The notes beneath the pieces were generated by a model that saw only the letters and a program-made list of their open reading frames with translations, was not told where the DNA came from and ran no database searches. The position numbers and the translations under genes are program-made. A stretch of DNA of 64,000 nt from Erwinia rhapontici (GTDB taxonomy: Bacteria > Pseudomonadota > Gammaproteobacteria > Enterobacterales > Enterobacteriaceae). Where the stretch lies: contig NZ_VRKO01000010.1 of NCBI RefSeq assembly GCF_012271765.1, positions 256,884 to 320,883 of the forward strand, given 5' to 3'. Below are positions 20,743 to 31,925 of this stretch, piece by piece. Position 1 is the first letter of the stretch, and the number at the start of each line of letters is the position of its first letter.

Positions 20743-21876
20743 ATGGCAGTACGTGTTGCGCTATGTGCTTTTCTGACGTTGGTGGTGGCGATGGGGATAG
20801 GGCGCTTTGCCTTTACCCCACAGGTGCCTTTAATGATAGGCGAAAATCAGCTATCGCTGACGAGTGCGGCGGTGGTGGCGGCGCTGAACTATCTGGGGTA
20901 TCTGTGCGGTTCGTTTGATGCCATGCGTGCTACGCGGCGCGTGGAATGGCGCTTACAGGCGGGGGTCTGGGGAGCCGTCGTGCTGACGCTGATTTCCGCC
21001 CTGGTTTCCGGCCCGTGGCAGCACGGCGTGGTGCGCTTCCTGATTGGCTGGGCCAGCGGCTGGGCCATGGTGCTGATTGCAGCCTGGAGCAATGAGCAGT
21101 TGCACCGTTATCAGCGTCCGGGGCTGAGTGCCGCCGTGTTCGCCGGGCCGGGAACCGGGATTTTGATCAGCGGACTGCTGGCGGTGTGGCTGCACAGCCA
21201 GCAGGTCAGCGCGGCCTGGGCCTGGGGCGCTTATGGCGTGCTGGCGCTGGCCCTGGTGGCGCTGATTGCCCGCACCTTACCGCGTACCGGTCAGTTGCAT
21301 CTCCCGGAAACCGCCCCGGAGCCGCTGCGCCTGACACCTGGGCTGAAGCGGCTGGTATGGAGCTACAGTCTGGCCGGATTTGGCTATATTCTGCCCGCAA
21401 CCTTTCTGTCACAGATGGCGACCACACGTTTTCCCGGCCTGATCAGCCAGTTTGTCTGGCCGGTGTTTGGTGGGGCTGCCGTGGTGGGGATCGCTATCGG
21501 TATTCTGACCCGTCACCTGGGTGACAGTAACCGTCGCCTGGCGCTGGTGCTGTGGGTGCAGGCGCTGGGGGTTTTTGCAGCGGATCTGATCCCCGGATTG
21601 GGCGGATTGGCGCTGGGATCGGCGCTGATTGGTGGCGGCTTTCTTTGTGTAGTACAGCTTTCTCTGCAATATGCCCGTGAACTGGCCCCGCTGCACACGC
21701 GCTATCTCGCCGGATTACTGACCACCGGTTACGCAGTCGGGCAACTGGTGGGGCCGATGTTATCGGCCATCTCTACGGCGCTGACGCACCGTCTTGAACC
21801 CGCGTTGTATGTGGCCGGGGCGGCGCTGCTGGTGGCGGGAGTGCTGGTGTGGCATCGCGAGGCGGCAGCTGAATGA
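20743..21876 (+). CDS. YbfB/YjiJ family MFS transporter
   Basis: The 377-residue protein has about twelve hydrophobic segments and the family N-terminus with GIGRFAFTPQVPLM. Members are predicted exporters with unknown substrates. The ATG at 20743 is six bases after GGGAG. It is divergent from the LysR gene with 102 bases between starts, which suggests that the regulator controls it. No terminator is evident before the structured region upstream of folE. Confidence 0.85.
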   Translation: MAVRVALCAFLTLVVAMGIGRFAFTPQVPLMIGENQLSLTSAAVVAALNYLGYLCGSFDAMRATRRVEWRLQAGVWGAVVLTLISALVSGPWQHGVVRFLIGWASGWAMVLIAAWSNEQLHRYQRPGLSAAVFAGPGTGILISGLLAVWLHSQQVSAAWAWGAYGVLALALVALIARTLPRTGQLHLPETAPEPLRLTPGLKRLVWSYSLAGFGYILPATFLSQMATTRFPGLISQFVWPVFGGAAVVGIAIGILTRHLGDSNRRLALVLWVQALGVFAADLIPGLGGLALGSALIGGGFLCVVQLSLQYARELAPLHTRYLAGLLTTGYAVGQLVGPMLSAISTALTHRLEPALYVAGAALLVAGVLVWHREAAAE

Positions 21877-21954
21877 AACTGTTTCATCGACAATTAAATT
21901 GATTCACTGGATCAGACTCCAAATGTGTTCCAAAATAGCGCCTCAGAAATCCTC

Positions 21955-22090
21955 TTCATCTTTCACGCTGCAGGTGCGTTGTCTGCCCTTACTCACCCCG
22001 GTCACTTACTTGTTGTAAGCTCCCGGGGATTCGTTCGGTTGCTGCCTTCCTGCATCATGAAATCTATTGAGGATTGGATTTTGTCAGACC
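21955..22090 (+). other. Structured non-coding element upstream of folE
   Basis: An outer helix TGCAGG (21969-21974) / CCTGCA (22049-22054) encloses an inner hairpin made from CCCCGG (21996-22001) / CCGGGG (22023-22028) and CTTAC (22005-22009) / GTAAG (22015-22019). The element fills most of the gap between the MFS gene and folE. I recall similar sequence before other genes in enterobacterial genomes, as an intergenic repeat, but could not check that. It may be a repeat element, the folE leader, or both. Confidence 0.5.
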
Positions 22091-22109
22091 TGCTGGAGAA
22101 AAGAGACAA

Positions 22110-22775
22110 ATGGCGACGTTAAGTCAGGAAGCCACACTGGTTCATGAGGCGCTGGTTGCCCGCGGCCTGGAAACCCCGCTGCGTTCACCTGTGCGTGAAA
22201 TGGATGACGATACGCGTAAGCAGCTGATCGCCGGTCATATGACCGAAATTATGCAGTTGCTCAATCTTGATCTGGAAGATGACAGCCTGGCTGAAACACC
22301 GCAGCGTATTGCCAAAATGTACGTTAATGAAGTGTTCTCCGGCCTCGACTATGCCAACTTCCCGAAAATCACCGTTATCGAAAACAAGATGAAAGTGGAT
22401 GAAATGGTGACCGTGCGTGATATTACGCTGACCAGCACCTGTGAACATCACTTTGTGATTATCGATGGTCAGGCGACCGTGGCCTATATCCCGAAAGAGA
22501 AGGTGATTGGTCTGTCGAAAATCAACCGTATCGTGCAGTTCTTCTCCTCGCGGCCGCAGGTGCAGGAACGGTTGACGCAGCAGATTCTGGTCGCACTGCA
22601 AACACTGCTGGGCACCAGCAACGTCGCGGTGTCCATTGATGCCGTGCACTATTGTGTGAAAGCGCGCGGTATTCGCGATGCCACCAGCGCCACCACAACG
22701 ACCTCGTTGGGTGGGCTGTTCAAGTCCAGCCAGAACACGCGCCAGGAGTTCCTGCGCTCGGTACGCCATCGCTAA
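22110..22775 (+). CDS. folE: GTP cyclohydrolase I
   Basis: The 221-residue enzyme converts GTP to 7,8-dihydroneopterin triphosphate, the first step of folate synthesis. Zinc ligands and catalytic residues are in STCEHHF (Cys and two His) and [12 protein letters not shown]. The N-terminus [19 protein letters not shown] aligns with E. coli FolE. An ATG 12 codons upstream has no equivalent there. It is followed after six bases by a perfect 20-bp palindrome, then yeiB. Confidence 0.98.
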   Translation: MATLSQEATLVHEALVARGLETPLRSPVREMDDDTRKQLIAGHMTEIMQLLNLDLEDDSLAETPQRIAKMYVNEVFSGLDYANFPKITVIENKMKVDEMVTVRDITLTSTCEHHFVIIDGQATVAYIPKEKVIGLSKINRIVQFFSSRPQVQERLTQQILVALQTLLGTSNVAVSIDAVHYCVKARGIRDATSATTTTSLGGLFKSSQNTRQEFLRSVRHR

Positions 22776-22781
22776 TGTTCA

Positions 22782-22801
22782 GGGCCAGGCATGCCTGGCC
22801 C
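22782..22801. repeat. REP-like palindrome between folE and yeiB
   Basis: Perfect palindrome with arms GGGCCAGGCA / TGCCTGGCCC. It sits inside a 42-base gap between two genes in the same direction and ends 16 bases before the yeiB start codon, so it could form a hairpin close to the yeiB ribosome site. Confidence 0.85.
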
Positions 22802-22817
22802 CTACAGGATTGCCTCC

Positions 22818-23987
22818 ATGTCCCGTATTCTTCCTCTCGATTTTATTCGTGGACTGGCCATTCTTGGCATTCTTCTGCTGAATATCACCGCCTTTGGTTT
22901 GCCGAAGGCGGCTTATCTGAATCCAGCCTGGCAAGGATTGCCATCGACCCGCGATTTTCTGGTATGGGCGGCGATGGATCTGTTCGCCCAGGCAAAGTTT
23001 CTCACGCTATTTGCCATCCTGTTCGGTGCCGGGCTGCAACTGCTGTTGCCGCGCGGTAAGCGCTGGATACAGTCACGCCTCTCCTGGCTGGTGATCTTCG
23101 GTTTCCTGCACGCCTTACTGCTATGGGAGGGCGATATCCTGCTGGCTTACGGGCTGACCGGGCTGGTGACCTGGCGCATGATCCGCGATGTGCCCGGTAC
23201 AAAGCAGCTCTTCAATACCGGGTTAATGCTTTACCTGATTGGCAGTGCGGTGCTGGTGGTGCTCGGCATGGCATCCGGGCCAAATCCGAACAGTTCATGG
23301 CTGGCAGGCGCGGCCGACGTGCAGTATGAAACCTTCTGGCGCACGCAGGGTGGCTGGGAGGCGATGGTCAATCGCCTGGATATGCTGGGGTCGGCGCTGA
23401 TGGCGCTGGCGGCGCAGTATGGCTGGCAGCTGGCGGGCCTGATGATGGTGGGTGCCGCATTGATGCGCAGCGGCTGGCTGCGCGGCACCTGGAGCCTGAA
23501 ACATTATCGCCGTACGGGCGCGATGCTGGTGCTGGCAGGCATGCTGATTGAAGGGTTGTCGATTGCGTTACAATGGCACGTCAAATGGGAGTTTCGCTGG
23601 GCGGGCTTCTTCCTGCAGGTGCCGCGTGAAATCAGTGCCCCCTTGCAGTCGCTGGGCTACGCCGCGCTGTGCTTTGGCTGGTGGCCGCAGCTCCAGCGTT
23701 TTCGCCTGACGCTAATGGTGAGTGCGGTGGGCAGAATGGCACTCTCCAATTATCTGTTACAGACGCTGATTTGTACCACGCTGTTTAACCACTTTGCATT
23801 GTTCAATCACTTCGACCGCCTGCAGTTGCTGCTGATTGTTCCGCTGGTCTGGGTCGTTAACCTGTTGTTTTCCCACTTTTGGCTGCGCATATTCCGTCAG
23901 GGCCCCGTCGAGTGGTTATGGCGCCAGCTGACCGGGGTGGGGCTAGAGAAAAAACCGTTGGAAGATGATGTTCATCACAAAGGTTAA
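22818..23987 (+). CDS. yeiB: YeiB, DUF418 membrane protein
   Basis: This protein of 389 residues has about nine to ten hydrophobic segments. The N-terminal block RILPLDFIRGLAILGILLLN is typical of the DUF418 family, and the C-terminal block GRMALSNYLLQT marks the same domain. The ATG at 22818 follows AGGA by about ten bases. Function is unknown. An acyltransferase-like membrane fold has been suggested for the family. Linkage folE-yeiB-galS is the same as in E. coli. Confidence 0.88.
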   Translation: MSRILPLDFIRGLAILGILLLNITAFGLPKAAYLNPAWQGLPSTRDFLVWAAMDLFAQAKFLTLFAILFGAGLQLLLPRGKRWIQSRLSWLVIFGFLHALLLWEGDILLAYGLTGLVTWRMIRDVPGTKQLFNTGLMLYLIGSAVLVVLGMASGPNPNSSWLAGAADVQYETFWRTQGGWEAMVNRLDMLGSALMALAAQYGWQLAGLMMVGAALMRSGWLRGTWSLKHYRRTGAMLVLAGMLIEGLSIALQWHVKWEFRWAGFFLQVPREISAPLQSLGYAALCFGWWPQLQRFRLTLMVSAVGRMALSNYLLQTLICTTLFNHFALFNHFDRLQLLLIVPLVWVVNLLFSHFWLRIFRQGPVEWLWRQLTGVGLEKKPLEDDVHHKG

Positions 23988-23996
23988 AAAATTGTA

Positions 23997-24030
23997 TGTA
24001 ACCGTTTTCAAGCCTGTGACGGATTTCACG
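23997..24030. promoter_or_regulatory. galS control region: galactose operator and CRP site
   Basis: TGTAACCGTTTTCA (23997-24010) matches the GalR/GalS operator pattern. TGTGA-N6-TCACG (24015-24030) is a CRP site. An AGAATA at 24053 could be the -10 element and places the start near 24064, about 41.5 bases from the CRP centre. Such a site supports CRP activation with GalS autorepression. Confidence 0.8.
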
Positions 24031-24122
24031 TAGCCCGGGTCTTTCACCTGACAGAATAGACGTCAGAATGCGTCTGGGTCAGGAAGAGCTATGCAAATAA
24101 CAGGCTTCAGTGGTAATCGCTC

Positions 24123-25163
24123 ATGATTACCATACGTGATGTTGCCCGCGAGGCGGGCGTTTCGGTCGCTACGGTCTCCCGGGTGCTGAATAACAGTGCG
24201 GCGGTGACCGGAGACACCCGCGAGGTGGTGCTGAAAACGGTTGCACGCCTCGGTTATCGTCCCAATGCGAACGCCCAGGCGCTGGCCACGCAGGTCAGCG
24301 ACACCATTGGTGTGGTGGTGATGGACGTGTCCGATCCCTTCTTTGGCGCGCTGGTGAAAGCGGTTGATACCGTGGCCCAGCGTCTGCACAAACATGTATT
24401 AATCAACAACTCCTATCATCAGGCGGATAAAGAGCGTCACGCGATTGAAGTATTGATTCGCCAGCGCTGTAACGCCTTGATCGTCCATGCGAAAGCCTTA
24501 CCAGACGCCGAGCTTGCCTCTCTGATGCAGCAGGTGCCGGGTATGGTACTGGTTAACCGTATTGTGCCTGGTTTTGCCCATCGCTGTGTTTGCCTCGACA
24601 ACGTCAGCGGGGCGCTGATGGCGATGCGTATGTTGCAACAGCACGGTCACCAGCGCATTGGCTACTTAGGTTCCGTACATCCGATTGAAGACAACGATCA
24701 GCGCCGTGAGGGCTGGTCTCAGGCGCTGAGCGAGCAGGGCGTGACGCCCGTTGAAAGCTGGTGTGCCAGCGGTGAGCCTGATTTACAGGGCGGTGAGGCG
24801 GCGATGGTGGAGCTGCTGGGGCGTAACCTGCAGCTGACGGCAGTGTTTGCCTACAACGACAGTATGGCTGCCGGGGCGCTGGCCGCCCTGAAAGATAATG
24901 GTATTGCGGTGCCGCAGCAGCTTTCTGTCGTCGGGTTCGATGATATTCCCATCTCGCGTTACACCGATCCGCAGCTCAGTACCGTGCGCTACCCGATTGT
25001 TTCTATGGCAAAACTGGCCACTGAGCTGGCGCTCAAAGGCGCCGCCGGGGAGCTGGACAGCAGCGCCCAGCACTGCTTTATGCCGACCCTGGTGCGACGC
25101 CATTCAGTGGCAACACGACAAAATGTGGCGGCCGTCACTAACTCAGGCGAATCTACGATGTAA
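24123..25163 (+). CDS. galS: Mgl operon repressor GalS (LacI family)
   Basis: The 346-residue repressor has an N-terminal helix-turn-helix ([22 protein letters not shown], residues 3-24), a hinge helix near residue 50 and a periplasmic-binding-like core that binds galactose or fucose. It represses mglBAC and itself. The ATG at 24123 fits the family start. The stop codon overlaps the galactose operator of the mglB promoter. GalR is a close paralogue, but position upstream of mglB identifies GalS. Confidence 0.94.
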   Translation: MITIRDVAREAGVSVATVSRVLNNSAAVTGDTREVVLKTVARLGYRPNANAQALATQVSDTIGVVVMDVSDPFFGALVKAVDTVAQRLHKHVLINNSYHQADKERHAIEVLIRQRCNALIVHAKALPDAELASLMQQVPGMVLVNRIVPGFAHRCVCLDNVSGALMAMRMLQQHGHQRIGYLGSVHPIEDNDQRREGWSQALSEQGVTPVESWCASGEPDLQGGEAAMVELLGRNLQLTAVFAYNDSMAAGALAALKDNGIAVPQQLSVVGFDDIPISRYTDPQLSTVRYPIVSMAKLATELALKGAAGELDSSAQHCFMPTLVRRHSVATRQNVAAVTNSGESTM

Positions 25164-25225
25164 CCGTTTCCAATCTGTGAGTAAATTCACAGTTAATTAA
25201 CAAGGCCTTCTCTATGATGGCAGCG
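25159..25225 (+). promoter_or_regulatory. mglB promoter with galactose operator and CRP site
   Basis: TGTAACCGTTTCCA (25159-25172) is a galactose operator that overlaps the galS stop. TGTGAGTAAATTCACA (25176-25191) is a perfect TGTGA-N6-TCACA CRP site. TATGAT at 25213-25218 fits as -10 element, so transcription should start near 25225, about 41.5 bases from the CRP centre (class II geometry). The leader to the mglB ATG is then about 258 bases, and I see no further gene in it. Confidence 0.85.
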
Positions 25226-25482
25226 TCCTGCAGGGTTTGAAACATTATGTAACGGCAGAACGTCCCCTTGTGACGCTCATTTGCCCTCCCTGCGAAACAG
25301 TTTCACACACAGCATTCAGGAAGCATTCCGTACAGGGAAGTCGGGTTTGATGTTAGCAATATGTCGGTGCCGCAGATCGTAGATGTAACATTTCGCGCCG
25401 CCGCCAACAAACTGATCGCCCCGTGCCTCATCATTGACTGGCACGTGGCGTTGAGTACTACCCTACAAAAACCGGAGATACC

Positions 25483-26478
25483 ATGAATAAGAAGGTTTTC
25501 ACTCTCAGCGCCCTGGTGGCCACCATGCTGTTTGGCGCAACTGCTCAGGCAGCAGATACCCGTATTGGCGTCACCATTTATAAATACGACGACAACTTTA
25601 TGTCCGTCGTGCGCAAGGATATTGAGAAAGAAGCCAAGCTCAACCCGGGCGTGCAGCTGCTGATGAATGACTCGCAGAACAGCCAGTCTACTCAGAACGA
25701 TCAGGTTGACGTACTGGTTGCTAAGGGCGTAAAAGCGCTGGCCATTAACCTGGTTGACCCGGCTGCTGCTGCCGTTGTGATCAGCAAAGCAAAAGCTAAC
25801 GATATCCCGGTTGTGTTCTTCAATAAAGAACCGACCGCGAAAGCACTGGCCAGCTATGACAAAGCTTACTACGTCGGTACTGACTCTAAAGAGTCTGGCG
25901 TGAAGCAGGGTGAGCTGATTGAGAAACACTGGAAAGCGAATGCCAACTGGGATCTGAACAAAGATGGTCAGATTCAGTTCGTGCTGTTAAAAGGCGAGCC
26001 AGGTCACCCGGATGCGGAAGCCCGTACCAAATACGTGATCGATACGCTGAACAAAGATGGCGTGAAAACGCAGCAGCTGCATCTCGACACCGCGATGTGG
26101 GATACCGCACAGGCGAAAGATAAGATGGATGCGTGGTTGTCTGGCCCGAACGGCAACAAAATTGAAGTGGTTATCGCCAATAACGATGCGATGGCAATGG
26201 GTGCAGTAGAAGCACTGAAAGCACACAACAAGTCCTCTGTACCGGTCTTTGGTGTGGATGCGCTGCCAGAAGCTCTGGCGATGGTGAAATCTGGCGCAAT
26301 GGCCGGCACCGTGCTGAATGATGCGAAAAACCAGGCGAAAGCGACCATTGATATGGCGATTAACCTGGCGGCGGGTAAACCTGCCACCGAAGGTACTGAT
26401 TACAAACTGGATGGCAAAGTGGTTCGTGTTGCCTATGTCCCGGTCGACAAAGACAACCTGGCCGACCTGCCTAAATAA
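25483..26478 (+). CDS. mglB: D-galactose/D-glucose-binding periplasmic protein
   Basis: The 331-residue binding protein delivers galactose and glucose to MglAC and to the chemoreceptor Trg. A signal peptide of 23 residues ends in AQA. The calcium loop DLNKDGQIQ is present, as are sugar-binding residues in the segments [14 protein letters not shown] and NNDAMAMGA. The ATG follows an AACCGGAGATACC ribosome site. A strong stem-loop directly after the stop explains the excess of binding protein over the membrane components. Confidence 0.98.
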   Translation: MNKKVFTLSALVATMLFGATAQAADTRIGVTIYKYDDNFMSVVRKDIEKEAKLNPGVQLLMNDSQNSQSTQNDQVDVLVAKGVKALAINLVDPAAAAVVISKAKANDIPVVFFNKEPTAKALASYDKAYYVGTDSKESGVKQGELIEKHWKANANWDLNKDGQIQFVLLKGEPGHPDAEARTKYVIDTLNKDGVKTQQLHLDTAMWDTAQAKDKMDAWLSGPNGNKIEVVIANNDAMAMGAVEALKAHNKSSVPVFGVDALPEALAMVKSGAMAGTVLNDAKNQAKATIDMAINLAAGKPATEGTDYKLDGKVVRVAYVPVDKDNLADLPK

Positions 26479-26490
26479 GTACAATCTGAT

Positions 26491-26518
26491 ACGGATGCTG
26501 GTTCCAGCATCCGTTTTT
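26491..26518 (+). terminator. Stem-loop with T run between mglB and mglA
   Basis: Stem ACGGATGCTGG / CCAGCATCCGT with a very short loop is followed by five T residues. In an operon this acts as a partial terminator and as protection of the mglB message. Confidence 0.85.
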
Positions 26519-26555
26519 CAGGCGTTGAATAAAAAACCTTCAGCCGGGTAGAAAT

Positions 26556-28076
26556 ATGGGCAGCGATAACGTGCAAACACAGCGCGAGTTTTTACTGGAG
26601 ATGACTGACGTCAGTAAGTCATTCCCCGGTGTTAAAGCGCTCGATAATGTTAATTTAAAAGTCCGTCCACATTCGATTCACGCCTTGATGGGGGAGAATG
26701 GTGCCGGTAAGTCAACACTCTTAAAATGCCTTTTTGGTATTTACAGTAAAGATACGGGGAGCATTCTTTTTCAGGGCGAGGAAATTAATTACAAAAGCTC
26801 CAAAGAGGCACTGGAAAATGGCGTGTCGATGGTGCATCAGGAATTAAACCTGGTTCTGCAACGTACGGTTATGGATAACATGTGGCTGGGTCGTTATCCA
26901 AAAAAAGGCTTTTTCGTCGATCAGGATAAAATGTATCGCGATACCAAAGCGATTTTCGACGAGCTGGATATTGATATTGACCCGCGTGACAAAGTGGTTT
27001 CACTGTCTGTTTCTCAAATGCAGATGATTGAGATTGCGAAAGCATTTTCCTATAACGCAAAAATCGTCATTATGGATGAGCCCACCTCATCGTTGACGGA
27101 AAAAGAAGTTAATCACCTGTTTACGATTATTCGTAAGCTGAAAGATCGTGGCTGCGGCATTATCTATATCTCTCACAAGATGGAAGAGATCTTTCAGCTG
27201 TGTGATGAAATCACCATCCTGCGCGACGGACAGTGGATTGCTACTCAGCCGCTGGAAGGGCTGGATATGGATAAGATTATTGCCATGATGGTTGGGCGGT
27301 CGCTGAATCAGCGCTTCCCGGATAAGACCAACGTGCCGGGTGAAACCATCCTGGAAGTGCGTAATCTGACCTCACTGCGTCAGCCGTCGATTCGCGACAT
27401 CTCCTTTGATTTGCGCAAAGGGGAGATCCTCGGGATTGCCGGTCTGGTCGGCGCGAAACGTACTGACATTGTTGAAACACTGTTTGGTATTCGCGAAAAA
27501 TCAGGCGGTACGATTAAGCTGCATGGTAAGGCCATTAATAACAACAGCGCCAATGAAGCCATTAATCATGGTTTTGCTTTGGTGACTGAAGAACGTCGTT
27601 CTACCGGGATTTACGCTTACCTTGATATTGGTTTTAATTCACTGATTTCAAATATCGGTAAATATAAAAACAGTATTGGTTTGCTGGATAACACCCGAAT
27701 GAAGAGTGATACCCAATGGGTGATTGACTCTATGCGGGTGAAAACGCCCGGACATCATACCTCGATTGGTTCATTGTCCGGTGGTAACCAGCAGAAGGTG
27801 ATTATTGGTCGTTGGTTATTAACGCAACCAGAAATACTGATGCTCGATGAACCCACACGTGGTATTGACGTTGGGGCGAAATTCGAAATCTATCAGCTGA
27901 TTTCTGAACTGGCAAAAAAAGGGAAGGGGATTATTATCATCTCTTCCGAAATGCCAGAGTTGTTGGGCGTTACCGATCGTATTCTGGTAATGAGTAATGG
28001 CCTGGCCGCAGGCATTGTCGAAACGAAGACTACCACGCAAAACGAAATATTGCGTTTGGCATCGTTGCACCTTTAA
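26556..28076 (+). CDS. mglA: Galactose/methyl galactoside import ATP-binding protein
   Basis: The 506-residue cytoplasmic protein has two fused ABC ATPase domains. The first has Walker [10 protein letters not shown] and Walker [11 protein letters not shown]. The second has a degenerate Walker A (GLVGAKRTD), the signature SGGNQQK and [11 protein letters not shown]. This asymmetry is normal in sugar ABC transporters of the Mgl/Rbs/Ara group. The coding region is distinctly more AT-rich at both ends than its neighbours. Confidence 0.98.
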   Translation: MGSDNVQTQREFLLEMTDVSKSFPGVKALDNVNLKVRPHSIHALMGENGAGKSTLLKCLFGIYSKDTGSILFQGEEINYKSSKEALENGVSMVHQELNLVLQRTVMDNMWLGRYPKKGFFVDQDKMYRDTKAIFDELDIDIDPRDKVVSLSVSQMQMIEIAKAFSYNAKIVIMDEPTSSLTEKEVNHLFTIIRKLKDRGCGIIYISHKMEEIFQLCDEITILRDGQWIATQPLEGLDMDKIIAMMVGRSLNQRFPDKTNVPGETILEVRNLTSLRQPSIRDISFDLRKGEILGIAGLVGAKRTDIVETLFGIREKSGGTIKLHGKAINNNSANEAINHGFALVTEERRSTGIYAYLDIGFNSLISNIGKYKNSIGLLDNTRMKSDTQWVIDSMRVKTPGHHTSIGSLSGGNQQKVIIGRWLLTQPEILMLDEPTRGIDVGAKFEIYQLISELAKKGKGIIIISSEMPELLGVTDRILVMSNGLAAGIVETKTTTQNEILRLASLHL

Positions 28077-28095
28077 TGATGTAAGGGCTGTTACT

Positions 28096-29106
28096 ATGAA
28101 AGCAGTGAATAAGAAAAGTTTGCTCACCTGGCTGAAAGAAGGTGGGATTTATGTGGTGCTGCTGGTATTACTGGCCATCATTATTATCCAGGATCCAACG
28201 TTCTTAAGTTTAATGAACCTGAGTAATATCCTGACCCAGTCTTCGGTGCGTGTGATTATCGCACTGGGTGTGGCGGGTCTGATTGTTACCCAGGGGACCG
28301 ACCTGTCAGCAGGACGTCAGGTGGGTCTGGCTGCGGTTGTGGCCGCAACGCTGTTACAGGCAATGGATAACGCCAATAAGGTGTTCCCGCATCTGGAAAC
28401 CCTGCCGATTGCTGTTGTTATCGGGATTGTCTGTGCGATTGGCGCCGTAATTGGTCTGATTAATGGTCTGATCATTGCTTACCTGAAGGTGACGCCATTT
28501 ATCACCACGCTGGGCACCATGATTATTGTTTACGGTGTTAACTCACTGTATTACGACTTCGTTGGGGCATCTCCGGTCGCGGGCTTTGACGAGAAATTCT
28601 CTACCTTTGCTCAGGGATTCCTGCGTTTCGGTGATTTCAAACTGTCATACATTACCTTCTACGCGATTATCGCCATCTTTGTGGTGTGGATCCTGTGGAA
28701 CAAAACCCGCTTCGGTAAAAACATTTTCGCCATCGGTGGTAACCCGGAAGCGGCACGCGTCTCTGGTGTTAACGTTCCCTTCAACCTGATTCTGGTCTAT
28801 GCACTGTCCGGTGTGTTCTATGCCTTTGGCGGGATGCTGGAAGCGGGGCGTATCGGTTCTGCTACTAACAACCTCGGCTTTATGTATGAGCTGGATGCGA
28901 TCGCTGCCTGTGTGGTCGGTGGGGTGTCATTTGCAGGGGGCGTGGGTACGGTTGCGGGTGTTGTGACCGGGGTGATTATCTTTACGGTGATCAACTACGG
29001 TCTGACCTATATCGGGGTTAACCCTTACTGGCAGTACATCATCAAGGGCGGCATTATTATCTTCGCCGTTGCGCTGGACTCCCTGAAGTACGCACGTAAG
29101 AAATAG
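28096..29106 (+). CDS. mglC: Galactose/methyl galactoside ABC transporter permease
   Basis: The 336-residue inner-membrane permease forms a dimer that passes galactose from MglB into the cell. It has eight to ten membrane helices, and the family block GRQVGLAAVVAATLLQ is present. The ATG at 28096 is 20 bases after the mglA stop. The open frame extends further upstream, inside mglA, without a ribosome site. Last gene of mglBAC. Confidence 0.97.
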   Translation: MKAVNKKSLLTWLKEGGIYVVLLVLLAIIIIQDPTFLSLMNLSNILTQSSVRVIIALGVAGLIVTQGTDLSAGRQVGLAAVVAATLLQAMDNANKVFPHLETLPIAVVIGIVCAIGAVIGLINGLIIAYLKVTPFITTLGTMIIVYGVNSLYYDFVGASPVAGFDEKFSTFAQGFLRFGDFKLSYITFYAIIAIFVVWILWNKTRFGKNIFAIGGNPEAARVSGVNVPFNLILVYALSGVFYAFGGMLEAGRIGSATNNLGFMYELDAIAACVVGGVSFAGGVGTVAGVVTGVIIFTVINYGLTYIGVNPYWQYIIKGGIIIFAVALDSLKYARKK

Positions 29107-29131
29107 CGGCGAGGCGAGCTCGACGGGTTTC

Positions 29132-29202
29132 GGGACGGGCATGCCCGTCCCCTACGATAAGCGCTCACTCGACGATACGTAGAGGCGAGGCACGCCTCGC
29201 CT
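29132..29202. repeat. Two REP-like palindromes after mglC
   Basis: Arms GGGACGGGCA / TGCCCGTCCC at 29132-29151 and AGGCGAGGC / GCCTCGCCT at 29183-29202, separated by about 30 bases, just before the mglC/sanA terminator. Confidence 0.8.
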
Positions 29203-29203
29203 G

Positions 29204-29234
29204 AAGGACTGACCTTTTCTGGTCAGTCCTTTTG
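29204..29234. terminator. Bidirectional terminator between mglC and sanA
   Basis: Stem AAGGACTGACC / GGTCAGTCCTT with loop TTTTCT has T residues after it on the plus strand. It lies between convergent mglC and sanA and directly adjoins the sanA stop codon. Confidence 0.85.
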
Positions 29235-29960
<726 letters not shown>

Positions 29961-30101
29961 TCAGGTTGGCGGTGGAATATGGATTCAAGGCTACTTGAGG
30001 CGGAGAGGTGAAGCAAGTCACACCGTATCGGATGGGGCTTTTTCGCGCAATAACCCCTCCCAGGCGGAGAGTATGACCCGCCTGGAAGGGAAATCGCGCT
30101 A

Positions 30102-31808
30102 TCAGATTGAGGTGCGGCGATAATTACGGTACTGCGGCAGCCAGAAGTTGGCCGCGATAGCCTTCGACAGCACATCTTCGGAGGTCACCACCGCCACGCC
30201 TGATAGCTGTGCGGCTTTCCCCACTGCCATGGCGATCAGTTTTGACACGCCCTGAATATCTTTCACTTCAGGCAGGACCGGGCCAGAACCCTCGTTGACC
30301 AGCGGAGAACACTCTGCCAGCGCCCGGCTTGCCGCCATCAGCATGCCGTCCGTGACGCGCGTTGCACCCGACGCAATCACGCCAAGGCCAATCCCCGGGA
30401 AGATATACGAGTTATTACACTGGGCAATTGGGTAGATCTTATCCTTCCAGGTGACCGGGGAGAACGGACTGCCCGTCGCCACTAAAGCATTACCGTCGGT
30501 CCACGCCATAATATCCTGCGGTGTTGCTTCTACACGAGAGGTCGGGTTAGACAGCGGCATGATGATGGGACGCGCACAGTGTTTGTGCATTTCGCGCACA
30601 ATCTCTTCGCTGAACAGGCCTGGCTGGCCGGACACGCCGATCATAATGTTTGGCTGCGCGTTACGCACCACATCGAGCAGTGACAGCGAGTCGCTGCTGC
30701 TGTCCCAGACGGTCAGGTTTTCGCTTTTCTGCACCAGTTTGCTTTGGAAGTTAAGCAGGTTGGGCAGCTTATCGGTCAACAAACCGAAACGATCGACCAT
30801 AAAGACGCGCCCACGGGCCTCTTCATCGCTGAGGCCTTCAGATTTCATCTGCGCGATGATCTGCTCGGCAATACCGCAACCGGCTGAACCCGCCCCCAGG
30901 AACACCACTTTCTGTTCACACAGCTTGCTGCCTGCTGCACGGCTGGCGGCAATCAGCGTCCCCAGCGTCACTGCCGCGGTGCCCTGAATATCATCATTAA
31001 AGCAGCAGACTTCATCACGATAGCGCTCAAGCAGCGGCATCGCATTTTTCTGTGCGAAATCTTCGAACTGCAACAGCACGTTAGGCCAGCGGCTTTTCAC
31101 GGCATGAATAAAGTCATTCACGAAGCTCTCGTACTCTTCACCCGTAATACGCGGATGACGCCAGCCCATATACAGCGGGTCATTCAGCAACTGCTGATTG
31201 TTGGTCCCCACATCCAGCACCACTGGCAGGGTATAAGCCGGGCTGATGCCGCCACAGGCGGTATAGAGGGAGAGTTTACCGATAGGAATACCCATTCCGC
31301 CAATGCCCTGGTCGCCCAGGCCGAGGATACGCTCACCGTCGGTGACCACAATCACCTTCACATTCTGCTTGGTGGCGTTTTGCAGCATATCTTCAATGTT
31401 GGCACGGTTCGGATAAGAGATGAACAAACCGCGCGCGCGACGATAAATCTCAGAGAAGTGCTCACAGGCGGCACCCACTGTTGGGGTGTAAATGATCGGC
31501 ATCATCTCTTCCAGATGATTATCGAGCAGGCGGTAGAACAACGTTTCGTTGGTGTCCTGAATATTGCGCAGGTAGACGTGTTTATCGTTATTGTTCTTGA
31601 AGTCCTGGAACTGACGCCATGCGCGCTCTGCCTGCTCCTCAATGCTTTCCACTGTTTCTGGCAGCAGGCCATTCAGGTTGAAGTCATTACGCTCTTCAAT
31701 TGAGAACGCACTGCCTTTGTTCAGAAGGGGGAATTCCAGCAAGATAGGGCCAGCATAAGGGATGTATAGCGGTCGTTTACTTTCGTATTCGAGTTCCATG
31801 CAATTCAT
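30102..31808 (-). CDS. maeA: NAD-dependent malic enzyme
   Basis: The 568-residue enzyme decarboxylates malate to pyruvate and CO2 with NAD. Sequence identity with E. coli MaeA is high along the whole length, ending in NYRRTSI. Nucleotide binding is in [13 protein letters not shown], the tyrosine and lysine of catalysis lie in YTPTVG and [16 protein letters not shown], and metal ligands in EDFAQKNA and [11 protein letters not shown]. Two in-frame ATGs (31808 and 31799) are possible starts and differ by three residues. In E. coli maeA is at another locus. Here it stands between sanA and cdd. No regulatory site was recognised. Confidence 0.97.
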   Translation of the reverse strand: MNCMELEYESKRPLYIPYAGPILLEFPLLNKGSAFSIEERNDFNLNGLLPETVESIEEQAERAWRQFQDFKNNNDKHVYLRNIQDTNETLFYRLLDNHLEEMMPIIYTPTVGAACEHFSEIYRRARGLFISYPNRANIEDMLQNATKQNVKVIVVTDGERILGLGDQGIGGMGIPIGKLSLYTACGGISPAYTLPVVLDVGTNNQQLLNDPLYMGWRHPRITGEEYESFVNDFIHAVKSRWPNVLLQFEDFAQKNAMPLLERYRDEVCCFNDDIQGTAAVTLGTLIAASRAAGSKLCEQKVVFLGAGSAGCGIAEQIIAQMKSEGLSDEEARGRVFMVDRFGLLTDKLPNLLNFQSKLVQKSENLTVWDSSSDSLSLLDVVRNAQPNIMIGVSGQPGLFSEEIVREMHKHCARPIIMPLSNPTSRVEATPQDIMAWTDGNALVATGSPFSPVTWKDKIYPIAQCNNSYIFPGIGLGVIASGATRVTDGMLMAASRALAECSPLVNEGSGPVLPEVKDIQGVSKLIAMAVGKAAQLSGVAVVTSEDVLSKAIAANFWLPQYRNYRRTSI

Positions 31809-31925
31809 ACTCTATTAGGATCGGGATGTTGTGGCGCCAATCCTAAAATAATTCATCTGAAAGTACAGCTTTTGTTAACATGCAATAACAAAAGCTGCGA
31901 TCTTTCTCGAATTATAAAGACTCTT

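Noticed and set aside
21925-22122. Small plus-strand frames before folE
   Set aside because: They lie in the structured element and run into folE in another frame. No ribosome site.
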